Shown here one piece after another: positions 8,833-18,051 of a stretch of 64,000 bases of DNA. Position numbers and translations under genes: made by a program. The notes below the pieces were generated by a model. The model was not told the origin of the DNA and searched no databases. It saw nothing but the letters and a program-made list of their open reading frames with translations. Source of the stretch: Planctomycetia bacterium (lineage in GTDB: Bacteria; Planctomycetota; Brocadiia; Brocadiales; Brocadiaceae); the NCBI GenBank assembly GCA_015075005.1, contig JABTVC010000002.1, positions 1,222,259 to 1,286,258 on the forward strand. The letters are read 5' to 3'. The first letter of the stretch is position 1. Each line of letters opens with the position of its first letter.

Positions 8833-10197
8833 TTGAAAAGACATACCTTGATATTCATTCTCCTCAGTGGAATATTAGTTTGCCTGGCAAACGATGTATA
8901 TGCCGGAGACCCGAGCGGGTCACATACTTATTCTGAAAGCATACAGGGATTAAAATTTTCCGTAAACTTTGCATGGACGCTACTCAGCGCCTTTTTAGTA
9001 TTTAATATGCAGGCAGGATTTACCTTCCTTGGCGCAGGTTTTATCCAAAAGAAAAACACACTCAACTATCTGGCGATGAGTTTTGTAGATTTTTGTGTCG
9101 GCGCTTTGGTCTTTTGGCTTGTTGGTTTTGCCCTTATGTTTGGTGGTTCAAAACTCGCCCCGGGTCTGTCCAACGGAAACCTGTTTGTTGGTTATAGTGG
9201 ATTTTTATTACTGGGCAATTCTTACGATGTTTCTACGGCGATGCTCTGGATATTTCAAATCATGTTTGCCGCCACTGCATGTACCATTGTTGCGGGTGCT
9301 GTGGCAGAAAGATTTAAATTTCATGCACATGTACTATATAGTGTCTTTTTGTGTGGTGTGCTTTATCCCATATTTGGACACTGGATGTGGGGTAAGGGGT
9401 GGTTGGAGATGCTGCCATTTGGGGTGGGTGCAAGGGATTTTGCCGGTTCCGGGGTTGTGCATGGAATTGGTGGTTTGATTGCATTTATTGCAGCGTGGAT
9501 GACAGGACCACGGTATGGAAAATATAATCCTGATGGTAGTCCGAACGTAATTCACGGTCATAATCTGCTTTACATCGTAATTGGTACCCTTATTTTAATC
9601 TTTGGATGGTTTGGCTTCAACGCGGGCAGTACGCTTGCCGTTACAGAACTTCGGGTATCTGTCATAGCGGTAAATACCTTTTTATCTGCTGCGTCAGGCG
9701 CCGTTACTCTGCTCTATCTTTCATTTTGTATGACAAAAAAATCTGATGTTATTATGACCTGCAATGGTGCGCTTGCAGGTTGTGTCGCCATCACGGCATC
9801 GGGAGCATATGTACCACATTGGGCTGCGATTATCATAGGAATTATTGCTAGTTTGATTACAAGAATTTCCCTTCATATTATTGAAACCAAATTAAAGGTT
9901 GACGATCCCGTGGGTGTCATTTCAGTTCATGGAGTAAATGGACTCTGGGGTTTGCTTTCGGTTGGAATCTTTTCTGACGGAACTTATGGAGGCGTGAAGG
10001 GGTTAATTACGGGTTCTGGCTGGCAGTTACTCGCACAATTTATTGCATGTATTACCTTGGTGGTATGGTGTTTTTCTGTAGGGACACTGTTCTTCTTTAT
10101 TGTGAAACGCCTGTTCGGTCTTCGTGTGCCTGTTAATGTTGAACGTTCTGGCATAGATGTGTACGAACACGGCACAAGTTGTTATCCGGGGCTTTGA
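8833..10197 (+). CDS. amt: Ammonium transporter, second copy
   Basis: This 454-residue Amt protein closely resembles the gene at 6790-8352 (FNMQAGFTFLGAGFIQKKN, GWFGFNAGST) but lacks the long tail. Both pore histidines are kept (DFAGSGVVHGIGG and ISVHGVNGLWG). The start is a TTG at 8833 giving a signal-like N-terminus (FILLSGILVCLANDVYAGDP); no ATG lies nearby and only a weak GGA precedes it. The unusual start and the hairpin directly upstream suggest low or conditional expression. It is probably a duplication of the upstream amt. Function as an ammonium channel or sensor is expected from the family. Confidence 0.9.
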   Translation: MKRHTLIFILLSGILVCLANDVYAGDPSGSHTYSESIQGLKFSVNFAWTLLSAFLVFNMQAGFTFLGAGFIQKKNTLNYLAMSFVDFCVGALVFWLVGFALMFGGSKLAPGLSNGNLFVGYSGFLLLGNSYDVSTAMLWIFQIMFAATACTIVAGAVAERFKFHAHVLYSVFLCGVLYPIFGHWMWGKGWLEMLPFGVGARDFAGSGVVHGIGGLIAFIAAWMTGPRYGKYNPDGSPNVIHGHNLLYIVIGTLILIFGWFGFNAGSTLAVTELRVSVIAVNTFLSAASGAVTLLYLSFCMTKKSDVIMTCNGALAGCVAITASGAYVPHWAAIIIGIIASLITRISLHIIETKLKVDDPVGVISVHGVNGLWGLLSVGIFSDGTYGGVKGLITGSGWQLLAQFIACITLVVWCFSVGTLFFFIVKRLFGLRVPVNVERSGIDVYEHGTSCYPGL

Positions 10198-10712
10198 TTC
10201 AAAATATTGCATATGGTATCAATTTGACAATATATTTAGTGTGTCTTCTATTCTCTTTAATCCGTAATAAATACGGTTCTCTCCCCAGTTTCTTTCCATA
10301 GATTTCATTCTTTTTTTCGTATTTGAAAAGGCATTGGTCTCGGTTTATATTAAAAAACGCTTTTCAAATAAACGCCCTTTTTTGAAGCGCACCAGTCATC
10401 CCACCGATTTACTTTGCTGTAAAGTATACCTAAATGAAGCTGCACAGATACTCTAATAGTGGCTTTTGGTTTAAATCAGCCCATCGATGATAGTGGCGAA
10501 TTGTGTGCAAAGTATTTTTGTTTATTAATAAGTAAGTCTTAATTCTCTTTTCTAAAATAAGTTATAAATAGATCAACAATTTGTTATTTATATTGGAATA
10601 AAATGTGCTCACTGCAGTTGTTAAAAGTCTAATTCTTTATTATCGGTTCAGGAGGTTTTTCCCCAGGTGTCTCCGTTGTTTTATCGTAGTCCAAGTGTTA
10701 TGGGAGGTTTAT
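10198..10712. other. Intergenic region upstream of the cytochrome gene
   Basis: About 515 bases without a credible gene. A possible sigma-54-type site lies at 10494-10509. An open frame reaches back to 10605, but its first 36 codons lack a ribosome-binding site and do not look like part of the cytochrome. I see no other feature. Confidence 0.45.
10494..10509 (+). promoter_or_regulatory. Sigma-54-like promoter upstream of cytochrome/amt
   Basis: TGGC and TGCA elements place GG and GC exactly 10 bases apart, as in RpoN -24/-12 promoters. It lies about 200 bases before the diheme cytochrome gene, which precedes the third amt. A single match to a short degenerate consensus is weak evidence. Confidence 0.3.
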
Positions 10713-11657
10713 ATGTTCAATAATAAGCCAGGTTTTTGTCTTATGATGATGTTTTTCCTCAATGGACTGTTAGCATTTCCCGTTTTTTCTCAAAATTATG
10801 TAATTAACGGGATTTCAGAAAAAAAATATCCGGAGATAAACATAAAAGATAGTATTATACGCCGGGAAACGTTACTTATTAAAGAAAGGCGTGTTTACAT
10901 ACAAATTGTACTTGACGAAGGCGCCAGAAACATTACCAACCACAAGAGATACAAAGAGATATCGTATGTATTACCTAAGGAAGTAGTTTATGACGAAACA
11001 GCACAACGCATTTTTTATTATAAGGATGCCGGGGAAATTGAAATAGGACGACAAAAAAGTTTTTTTGGTTTCCTGCCATATATTGCGTTGGCCGATGGTG
11101 TAACAATCGTAAGTTCCCCCATTGACGCAAAAATTGTAGTTTCCTTAACTCAGGATAACCAGGGAATTTCACAATCAATACTCCACTCAGAAGACAGAAT
11201 GGAGGTGATCTTAGGCAAAAAATGCGGACAATGTCATATATTAGAGTATATATTTTCCCATAAAAATTGGGTAGAAGAAGATATGTTGCACGCATTTAAC
11301 AGAATGCAGATGGAAAAGGAAGAACGATTTACGCAGGACGAACAGGAGGTAATTGACCTCTTTAAAAAGTATCAAAAAGGTGAAATTGACAAAGGCAAAC
11401 TCGCCGAATTTAAATCACTAAAAGAGATCGGGAAAAACGATGTGACTTCCTTTACCGAGGGAGTATACATGAACAATTGCGTCCCTTGTCATAGCCCGTC
11501 AAAGCTGTCAGATGTTTCGCTATTATACACAAAGCGAAGGTGCAAGAGTATCGTTGACCGAATGAACGAAAAAGAACCTTCACTGTTTCTGCAGAAAGAC
11601 ATGGATAGTTTGGCTGGCTATTTATGGGCAGTAAAGCTGAAACCATATGAGAATTAA
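10713..11657 (+). CDS. Exported diheme c-type cytochrome
   Basis: The start is ATG 10713 with GGGAGG just upstream, giving 314 residues and a signal peptide (GFCLMMMFFLNGLLAFPVFS). Two CxxCH heme-attachment motifs are visible: CGQCH (about residue 170) and CVPCH (about residue 253). The N-terminal 150 residues resemble no domain I recognise, so the heme-binding half is C-terminal. Such cytochromes work in the periplasm or anammoxosome as electron carriers. The gene lies between two amt genes, suggesting a link to ammonium metabolism, but no partner is known. The distal ligand of each heme cannot be assigned from sequence. Confidence 0.8.
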   Translation: MFNNKPGFCLMMMFFLNGLLAFPVFSQNYVINGISEKKYPEINIKDSIIRRETLLIKERRVYIQIVLDEGARNITNHKRYKEISYVLPKEVVYDETAQRIFYYKDAGEIEIGRQKSFFGFLPYIALADGVTIVSSPIDAKIVVSLTQDNQGISQSILHSEDRMEVILGKKCGQCHILEYIFSHKNWVEEDMLHAFNRMQMEKEERFTQDEQEVIDLFKKYQKGEIDKGKLAEFKSLKEIGKNDVTSFTEGVYMNNCVPCHSPSKLSDVSLLYTKRRCKSIVDRMNEKEPSLFLQKDMDSLAGYLWAVKLKPYEN

Positions 11658-11810
11658 AATTTTTAAAACGGGAGGTGATAGGATGAAATAATTCAGATGT
11701 TTGAAGCAGTTTTTTCCATTTGTTGAAAAGCCATCAGTTGAAAGGTATTATTTTGCATACGGATATGTGGCAGGGAGGAAGTTAAGTAATAACTTTAAAA
11801 GGAGAGATTT

Positions 11811-13151
11811 ATGAGAAAAGGGGCCTGTTTAGGTATTTCATCGATTTTTACATTGTCGATGATAATGCTATGTGCATCAAATGCGTTAGCAGGTGATGCG
11901 CCGGAAATCGATAAGGGAAATAATGCATGGATGCTCACATCATCAGCATTGGTTTTGATTATGACACCTGGTCTTGCCCTGTTTTACGGTGGTATGGTAA
12001 GGGCGAAAAATATGGTAAATACAATGTGGCTGAGCTTTATTGTCATGTGCATTGTAAGTGTACAGTGGGTACTCTGGGGTTATAGTCTGGCTTTTGCTCC
12101 GGGTTGTTGGTTTATTGGCGGTCTCCAGTGGTGTGGGTTAGGGGCGGGCGCCGTTGGGCAGGCGCCGAGTGATCTTTATGCAACAACAATACCTCATCTG
12201 ACTTTTATGATTTTTCAATGTATGTTTGCCATCATTACGCCTGCACTGATGACGGGTACTTTTGCAGAACGGTTTAAATTTAATGCCTGGCTATTGTTGG
12301 TCCTTTTATGGACGGGAGCAGTTTATGCACCTGTGGCGCATTGGGTGTGGGCTACTGACGGTTGGCTACTTAAATTAGGCGCATTGGATTTTGCTGGTGG
12401 AACGGTCGTTCACATTTGTTCTGGCGCCTCTGGCGCAGCCTTGATGATGCTTGTAGGAAAACGGAAAGGTTTTCCAAAAGAGATAAAGCCTCCTCATAAT
12501 TTGCCTTTCATGATGTTGGGTACAGGCTTACTATGGTTTGGCTGGTTTGGTTTTAATGCGGGTAGTGCAGTGGCAGCCGACGGACTTGCTGCAAGCGCAT
12601 TTGTAGTTACTAATACTGCAGCGGCCGCGGCTGGATTTACCTGGTCTGTTCTTGAATGGATACATCACAAGAAGCCAACCATACTTGGTGCCTGTTCAGG
12701 TGCCGTAGCAGGCCTGGTTGCCATTACACCGGCTTCAGGTTTTGTAGGTCCCATGGCAGCACTCGCGATTGGTGTTGGCGGAGGTCTGGTATGTTTCTAC
12801 TGCGTAACAAAGATGAAGAAGGCCATTGGTTACGATGATGCCCTTGACGTCATTGGTGTGCATGCTATGGGTGGAACCTGGGGGGCATTTGCTACCGGCA
12901 TTTTTTGTAGCACGACGGTAAATCCAGCCGGGGTCGATGGTCTAATCTATGGTAACGTTGCTATCGTGGGAAAACAATGGATAGGTATCTTGGCCGCATG
13001 GGGATGGTCTTTTGGTATAACAACACTCTTGGGCTGGTTTGTTAATGCAACTGTCGGTTTAAGACCAAGCGAGTCGGAAGAAATTGCAGGGATGGATATT
13101 TCCCAGCATAAAGAAATAGCTTACCATTATTTCGAGACGGAAAGCGCGTAA
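11811..13151 (+). CDS. amtB: Ammonium transporter, AmtB type
   Basis: This 446-residue Amt of the classical AmtB branch has a signal peptide ending near ALAGDAPE, the helix-1 motif IMTPGLALFYGGMVRAKN, the pore motif GWFGFNAGSA, and the two pore histidines in DFAGGTVVHICSG and DVIGVHAMGGTWG. It differs clearly from the two amt genes upstream, so the cluster mixes two Amt lineages. AAGGAGAG precedes the ATG. A P-II gene follows 88 bases downstream, the canonical amtB-glnK order. Role: ammonium uptake gated by P-II. Confidence 0.95.
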   Translation: MRKGACLGISSIFTLSMIMLCASNALAGDAPEIDKGNNAWMLTSSALVLIMTPGLALFYGGMVRAKNMVNTMWLSFIVMCIVSVQWVLWGYSLAFAPGCWFIGGLQWCGLGAGAVGQAPSDLYATTIPHLTFMIFQCMFAIITPALMTGTFAERFKFNAWLLLVLLWTGAVYAPVAHWVWATDGWLLKLGALDFAGGTVVHICSGASGAALMMLVGKRKGFPKEIKPPHNLPFMMLGTGLLWFGWFGFNAGSAVAADGLAASAFVVTNTAAAAAGFTWSVLEWIHHKKPTILGACSGAVAGLVAITPASGFVGPMAALAIGVGGGLVCFYCVTKMKKAIGYDDALDVIGVHAMGGTWGAFATGIFCSTTVNPAGVDGLIYGNVAIVGKQWIGILAAWGWSFGITTLLGWFVNATVGLRPSESEEIAGMDISQHKEIAYHYFETESA

Positions 13152-13176
13152 TGATTTATGGCATTGTTACCCTTAG

Positions 13177-13578
<402 letters not shown>

Positions 13579-13604
13579 GATTATGCTTTCGGCATCACAA
13601 CAGA

Positions 13605-13645
13605 AAGGGTGTTGAGAGTTTGTGTGCTCAACGCCCTTGCCTTTT
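13605..13645 (+). terminator. Terminator of the amtB-glnK unit
   Basis: A 12-bp stem with one G-U pair (13605-13616 and 13627-13638) is followed by a short pyrimidine tract ending CCTTTT. It lies directly after the P-II stop codon and before pgeF. Confidence 0.55.
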
Positions 13646-13669
13646 ACCGTAGTGGTATTTTAAAGGTAC

Positions 13670-14488
13670 ATGATTAAAAAGAATAAGAATGCATTACCGA
13701 TGTGGTTTTTTCAGAATCTGCTGAAGTATAGAGAAATACAACATTTTGTAACAACGAGAATTGGTGGTTTTAGTAACAAGCCGTATGACTCTCTCAATCT
13801 GGGATTTCACGTTGGAGATAATCCGGAAATAGTGAAGAAGAACCGTGAGCGCCTTGCATTAGCACTGGAAATTCCATTAACTAATTTTACCATCGCCGGG
13901 CAAATCCACGGCAGTAACGTAGAAATTGTAACTGAAGACTTACGAGGCAGCGGCGCATTTCATTATGAAACAGCTATAAACGCAACCGATGCTATGGTAA
14001 CAAGCACTCCCCATGTCTGTCTTGTAGTACTCCAGGCGGATTGCGTTCCCATTTTGTTCTTTGACTTAAAGAAAAAGGTAATAGGCGTTGCCCATGCAGG
14101 GTGGAGAGGGACAATTCGTATGGTGGCACAAAACACGGTAAAAGTCATGCAGGATAAATTCAACTGCTTGCCAAAGGATATACTTGCGGGAATTGGACCC
14201 TCTATCGGGCCGTGTTGCTATGAGATTGGTCAGGAAACCATTGCTCAGATCAGGAAAGTTTTCTGCAATGAGAACGGATATATCTGCAATGAAACTCCCC
14301 AGGGTAAAGGCTATTTCAATTTATGGGAAGCAAACAAGACTCAACTGATGCATATGGGTATTCCCGAGAAGAACATAGAAATCGCCCAGATATGTACCAG
14401 GTGTAATCACACACTATTATTTTCATATCGCCAGCAGAATACGGAAACGGGGAGATTTGGGGCGGGAATCATGCTTACAGGGTGCTAG
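13670..14488 (+). CDS. pgeF: Peptidoglycan editing factor / purine nucleoside phosphorylase, YfiH family
   Basis: This 272-residue protein belongs to the multicopper-oxidase-like laccase-domain family (DUF152, YfiH/PgeF). The three zinc-ligand motifs are visible: GQIHGSNV (His), LQADCVPILFFD (Cys) and GVAHAGWRGT (His). IGPSIGPCCYEIG and TRCNHTLLFSYR follow near the end. Members cleave purine nucleosides and, in E. coli, prevent misincorporation of L-Ser in peptidoglycan precursors. Length is standard. It follows the amtB-glnK terminator and is convergent with the helicase gene. No clear Shine-Dalgarno was seen. Confidence 0.9.
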   Translation: MIKKNKNALPMWFFQNLLKYREIQHFVTTRIGGFSNKPYDSLNLGFHVGDNPEIVKKNRERLALALEIPLTNFTIAGQIHGSNVEIVTEDLRGSGAFHYETAINATDAMVTSTPHVCLVVLQADCVPILFFDLKKKVIGVAHAGWRGTIRMVAQNTVKVMQDKFNCLPKDILAGIGPSIGPCCYEIGQETIAQIRKVFCNENGYICNETPQGKGYFNLWEANKTQLMHMGIPEKNIEIAQICTRCNHTLLFSYRQQNTETGRFGAGIMLTGC

Positions 14489-14524
14489 ACACTTTCAGTT
14501 CAACCAGTGCAACTACGGTTCCTT

Positions 14525-15727
14525 TTATTCTGTTTTCTTTCTTCCCTGCGCGGAATGAGGGCGAAAGGATCTTTTTCTCCTTTGAGTTTTCCGTTCATGT
14601 GGTGCGTTGTTTTCGCAAAGAGGATCTTTTCCAATCCAGCTGGGTGTGATCTTTTTACTGCTAAGGAGTTTGCGAAAGAGTGGAAGGTCACGTTTGGATA
14701 CAAAGGTAAAAGCCTTCCCCTTTTTCCCCATACGGCCGGTACGGCCGGTACGATGTGTATACTGCTCTCCGTCTCTCGGGAAATCCCAATTAATCACATG
14801 CGAAACATGCGAAAAATCAAGCCCCCTCGCGGCAACATCGCTCGCAACAAGGTAGCAGAGCTTCTGACTCCTGAACTTCCGAATAATTGAAGAACGTGTA
14901 TCCTGAGTGAGTCCCGCGTGCATATAGTCAATATCGCGAAAATCTTTCCGGAGCGCCCGAAACACCGTATCAACTGTGTGCCGGGCATTGCAAAAGATGA
15001 GCACCTGATTAACATCCTCACCTTCAAGATATTTTATGAGATCCATATGCTTTTGTTTTGGATGGGAATAGGCGAAATAATGCTCAATGCTTTCCGGCGC
15101 TACCCTCTCGGTAATAAGGGAGATATGCTGGGGATCACGTAGACAGTCATGCGCAAGCTTTTTTATGTCATCAGGCATCGTCGCAGAGAAAAGTATCGTC
15201 TGATGTTTATGCAGGATGCACGACATAATAAATTCAATGTCTTCGAGAAACCCTACCTTTAACAGTTCATCCGCCTCATCAAGGATAGCACATTTCACAT
15301 GCGCAAAAGAAAGTACCCCATCGTATAAAAGATCAATAAGACGCCCCGGTGTAGCTACCAAGATATGCACTTCATGTTTCAGTGTGGCAATCTGAATCTT
15401 TTTGTCAAAACCACCATATACCGCATAAGGAGTCACGGCAGTCTGTGCCGCGATCTTCTGTATCTCTGCCACATACTGCATACACAATTCACGCGTCGGG
15501 ACAAGCACGAGCCCCTGAATGGCATTCAAGGCAGGATCAACTTTCTGGATAAGCGGGATCGCACAGGCGGCCGTCTTTCCCGATCCGGTCTCAGCAAGAG
15601 CGCAAAGATCCTGTCCTGCAAAAATTACCGGATACGTCGCCTCCTGTATAGGGGTCATTTCGTCATACCCCATCTTCTTAAGTGCCTTGAGTATGTTTGC
15701 GGGAAGGTCTAGTTCAGTAAATTTCAT
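14525..15727 (-). CDS. DEAD-box ATP-dependent RNA helicase
   Basis: This 400-residue helicase carries the Q motif (GYDEMTPIQEATYPVIFAG), motif I AETGSGKTAA, Ia PTRELCMQY, II DEADELL, III SATMP, IV IFCNAR, V ASDVAARGLDF and VI HRTGRTGRMGKKG. A basic tail (ERKTQRRKRSFRP) ends the protein and probably binds RNA. Such proteins remodel structured RNA in ribosome assembly, mRNA decay or cold adaptation. It is monocistronic and convergent with pgeF. All helicase motifs are intact. Confidence 0.93.
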   Translation of the reverse strand: MKFTELDLPANILKALKKMGYDEMTPIQEATYPVIFAGQDLCALAETGSGKTAACAIPLIQKVDPALNAIQGLVLVPTRELCMQYVAEIQKIAAQTAVTPYAVYGGFDKKIQIATLKHEVHILVATPGRLIDLLYDGVLSFAHVKCAILDEADELLKVGFLEDIEFIMSCILHKHQTILFSATMPDDIKKLAHDCLRDPQHISLITERVAPESIEHYFAYSHPKQKHMDLIKYLEGEDVNQVLIFCNARHTVDTVFRALRKDFRDIDYMHAGLTQDTRSSIIRKFRSQKLCYLVASDVAARGLDFSHVSHVINWDFPRDGEQYTHRTGRTGRMGKKGKAFTFVSKRDLPLFRKLLSSKKITPSWIGKDPLCENNAPHERKTQRRKRSFRPHSAQGRKKTE

Positions 15728-15870
15728 GTATTCTTATTTTTTTCTCCGGAGATAAAAGGTGTAAAATCGTAAAATAGATATTGAGTATAATAGCATAAAA
15801 TTTCATGGAATGTTAATAATTTTGGATTTTAAGGATTCAGAGTAGTCTGATTAAAATTACCGGTATTGAA

Positions 15871-16083
15871 TTAGCGCAGTGGATTCAACAGGTATTCCAG
15901 TCCGTTCAGCTTGATTTCATAGACACACTCAAGCATATTACCTAATTCACCTTTCGGGAATCCCTGTTGGGCAAACCACACAATATACGCCTCAGGTAAA
16001 TCAATCAGCAACCGCCCTTTATATTTGCCAAACGGCATGTGCATTTGTACAAGTTTTACAAGATACTCTTTATCGGAAAACAT
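15871..16083 (-). CDS. DUF3820 family small protein
   Basis: This 70-residue protein matches the DUF3820 pattern: MPFGKYKGRLLIDLPEAYI, then WFAQQGFPKGELGNML and a C-terminal VYEIKLNGLEYLL. The family is widespread and its function is unclear. The gene is divergent from the HNH gene at 16181, with about 97 bases between the two starts for both promoters. GGAAAGGA precedes the ATG. Assignment to the family is confident; role unknown. Confidence 0.8.
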   Translation of the reverse strand: MFSDKEYLVKLVQMHMPFGKYKGRLLIDLPEAYIVWFAQQGFPKGELGNMLECVYEIKLNGLEYLLNPLR

Positions 16084-16180
16084 ATCGTCCTTTCCTTTTG
16101 CGGTAAAATAATCTACAATAATTCAACAATCATTAGCCATAGTTCGGGAGTGAAGATGTCTTTAAAAGAGGAACATCGTC

Positions 16181-16498
16181 GTGTCTGAATGGATTCATAT
16201 AGAAAAAGACCAGAAACATATTGCCAGGGAAAAGCTGAAGGCTCAGGAGACGAGGAAATCTCAGTGGTGGAAGAACAAAATTCTCCAGGGGATATGCTAT
16301 TATTGTCACGCGAAGTTCCTCCCTGATGAACTTACCATGGACCATGTGGTACCTCTATCGAGGGGAGGCAGAAGTACAAAGGGGAATATCGTCCCGTGTT
16401 GTAAGGCGTGTAATAATAAGAAAAAATATTTAACCCCGGCAGAGATTGTATTAAACAAATTGAAGCAACAGGATACAGCAGAACATTTTGGGAAATGA
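16181..16498 (+). CDS. HNH endonuclease
   Basis: This 105-residue protein has a zinc-ribbon HNH fold: CYYC at about residues 45-48, DHVVPLSRGGRSTKGN with the catalytic His, then CCKACNNKKK. The start is a GTG at 16181; no in-frame ATG lies at a sensible distance upstream, and the ribosome-binding site is weak. Small stand-alone HNH proteins of this kind (5-methylcytosine-type, McrA-like) are common in genomes and phages and cleave or nick DNA. No restriction or methylase partner is adjacent. Confidence 0.82.
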   Translation: MSEWIHIEKDQKHIAREKLKAQETRKSQWWKNKILQGICYYCHAKFLPDELTMDHVVPLSRGGRSTKGNIVPCCKACNNKKKYLTPAEIVLNKLKQQDTAEHFGK

Positions 16499-16674
16499 TA
16501 CACCGGGCCGCTAAACAGGCAATATAAAATTATCTGCTTCTGCCAGGAAATCACATCCTGAAATGCTCTTGCAGGCTATCTTCTATGCTAACCCCGTCTC
16601 CCGGACACCGGATGCTGCTTTTCTGCCAGATGCCTCCCGTCAGTAAAAATAAGGTGTATCCACCTCTACCCGTT

Positions 16675-17055
16675 TTACGATTTTTGCTTTATTTCAATCA
16701 GGTTGCCGGAATAATCCTTGAGAAAGTATACGGTCTTATCCTTATGTTTCCCAACGACAAGGCCGACATGAGACCTCTGAACCTTTTCTGTGACCTCTGC
16801 AAAATTATCCAGCATAATACCGAAATGGGTGAAATTGGGGTTTGCATGTTGAAAATCAGATATGAATACCTCAATCTTTATCCCGGGCTTTTCAAAAACC
16901 AACACTTTGATCTCTTGAGAAAGAGAAAACAATTGCTCTGAAAGTTCCGGAGGTAATAGAATTTCTCTTGTCTTTTCAAGACCTAAAAAATCCTGATAAA
17001 ACTGTAGCGCCTGTTTTTCATTCTTATTTGTGATACCAATGTGATTTAATTCCAC
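16675..17055 (-). CDS. Vicinal oxygen chelate (glyoxalase/bleomycin resistance) protein
   Basis: This 126-residue VOC protein has two beta-alpha-beta-beta-beta units. The four likely metal ligands are His in ELNHIGI (residue 4), Glu in IKIEVFI, His in NFTHFGI and Glu in GNLIEIK near the end. This HEHE arrangement resembles methylmalonyl-CoA epimerase or lactoylglutathione-lyase relatives. The substrate cannot be set from sequence. It is convergent with the HNH gene and borders the start of the degraded region. Confidence 0.82.
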   Translation of the reverse strand: MELNHIGITNKNEKQALQFYQDFLGLEKTREILLPPELSEQLFSLSQEIKVLVFEKPGIKIEVFISDFQHANPNFTHFGIMLDNFAEVTEKVQRSHVGLVVGKHKDKTVYFLKDYSGNLIEIKQKS

Positions 17056-17200
17056 TTAGTCATTATAACGATTAATCACCTGATAAGCAAGCATAAGGTG
17101 TCATCGCTTTAACTGCGTTTATTCCTGTACAGAAGACGGAATGAAATAATTTACAAATCAAAATTAAGATCAATTTAACGTTATAGAGCCATGTGTTTAA

Positions 17201-17473
17201 TTTGATAGTTTTCATCACCAATGTCTGAATCATGGCGAAACGAGTCGGGAAGCACTTATCATAGCTAAAAACACCTGGAAGAACAGCGATGGAGCGCCGA
17301 GGGTTGATTATACCAGTCAGAAAAGGGGAGCAAGAAAAGGTACCCATACGGAACACATTAATATGAGGTTATTTAGTCAGTTCCTTGCAGAAACAGACGG
17401 GCTGAATTTTGATATTATGCTTGAGATAACGGACAAGGAAAAAAGCGCATTGAAGGTTATTACTATTTTATAA
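17201..17473 (+). pseudogene. uvsE: Remnant of UV damage endonuclease (uvsE) 3' end
   Basis: One frame from 17201 to the stop at 17471-17473 reads FDSFHHQCLNH, then NTWKNSDGAPRVDYTSQKRG, GTHTEHI and FDIMLEITDKEKSALK. These match in order the conserved C-terminal blocks of UvsE/UVDE endonucleases (the hHh-C metal motif, TW...P..HyS, and DIMLEIKDKE). A stop codon directly precedes the frame and no N-terminal half is present, so this is a truncated, non-functional fragment. It marks the left edge of the gene-remnant region. Confidence 0.65.
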
Positions 17474-17606
17474 AATAATTTTTACATTAATGCAGTTAAA
17501 ATCGGTACGGTATCAGTTATACATGTGCACGCCAAATTTTGAAGCAGTATGAGCAAAAGACTCATGCGTGAACAGAAAATGAAGACCTCCAACGATCCGA
17601 TAGTAA

Positions 17607-17811
17607 ATGCGCTTTACATACGAAATGATTATTTATTGGGATAAACAGACAATGTTTATGTTGTTGACGTGCCAGAGTTGTCAGGGTGTATGGTAAGTCA
17701 AAAAAAGAAGCGCTTGAAAATGCAGAAAAATCGGTAGCGTTTTGGTTAAAAACGGCAAAAGGAAGATGGTATTCAAATGCCGAGCCCAAGGGCAGATTAA
17801 TGTATGCATAA
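17607..17811 (+). pseudogene. hicB: HicB-type antitoxin remnant (two frameshifts)
   Basis: Three successive frames give a HicB fold. MRFTYEMIIYWDKQ starts at 17607, NVYVVDVPELSGCMV continues in the next frame, and KSKKEALENAEKSVAFWLKT to EPKGRLMYA ends at 17809-17811. Order and spacing match HicB antitoxins of about 70 residues. Both joins correspond to one missing base. No HicA toxin is recognisable upstream. It may be a decayed toxin-antitoxin unit or be affected by consensus errors. Confidence 0.7.
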
Positions 17812-17861
17812 CATATTGGCCTAACCCGCCACTTAAATTTGGCCTTCGGCAATTTTCCCAT

Positions 17862-17888
17862 GTAGAGCGAAGAGTCTCTTCGCTCTAC
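17862..17888. repeat. Perfect inverted repeat, intergenic
   Basis: 13-base arms (17862-17874 and 17876-17888) form a perfect palindrome around a single T. No T-tract follows, so a terminator is unlikely. It resembles REP-like palindromes, but no second copy was found in this window. Confidence 0.5.
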
Positions 17889-18051
17889 AACCACAACTTT
17901 GAAATTCCTCCACACAAATTTATATCTGTAGTGACTGTTAAAATAATCGATTGCCGAGGGGTTAAACTGCTCAAATCGGAAGCTTGGAAAGCTCTAAGGA
18001 AGCTATTCAAAATAACATGAACATCTTAATAGTTTGTGATATGCTTTGTGC

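Noticed and set aside
10605-10712. N-terminal extension of the diheme cytochrome
   Set aside because: The ATG at 10713 has GGGAGG upstream and starts a proper signal peptide; the extension has neither.
11670-11810. Sigma-54 site before the AmtB-type gene
   Set aside because: The best GG...GC pair is spaced by nine bases instead of ten.
14525-16498. Helicase plus HNH nuclease as an anti-phage defence system
   Set aside because: The helicase is an ordinary DEAD-box RNA helicase with intact housekeeping motifs, and the HNH gene is divergent and unlinked.
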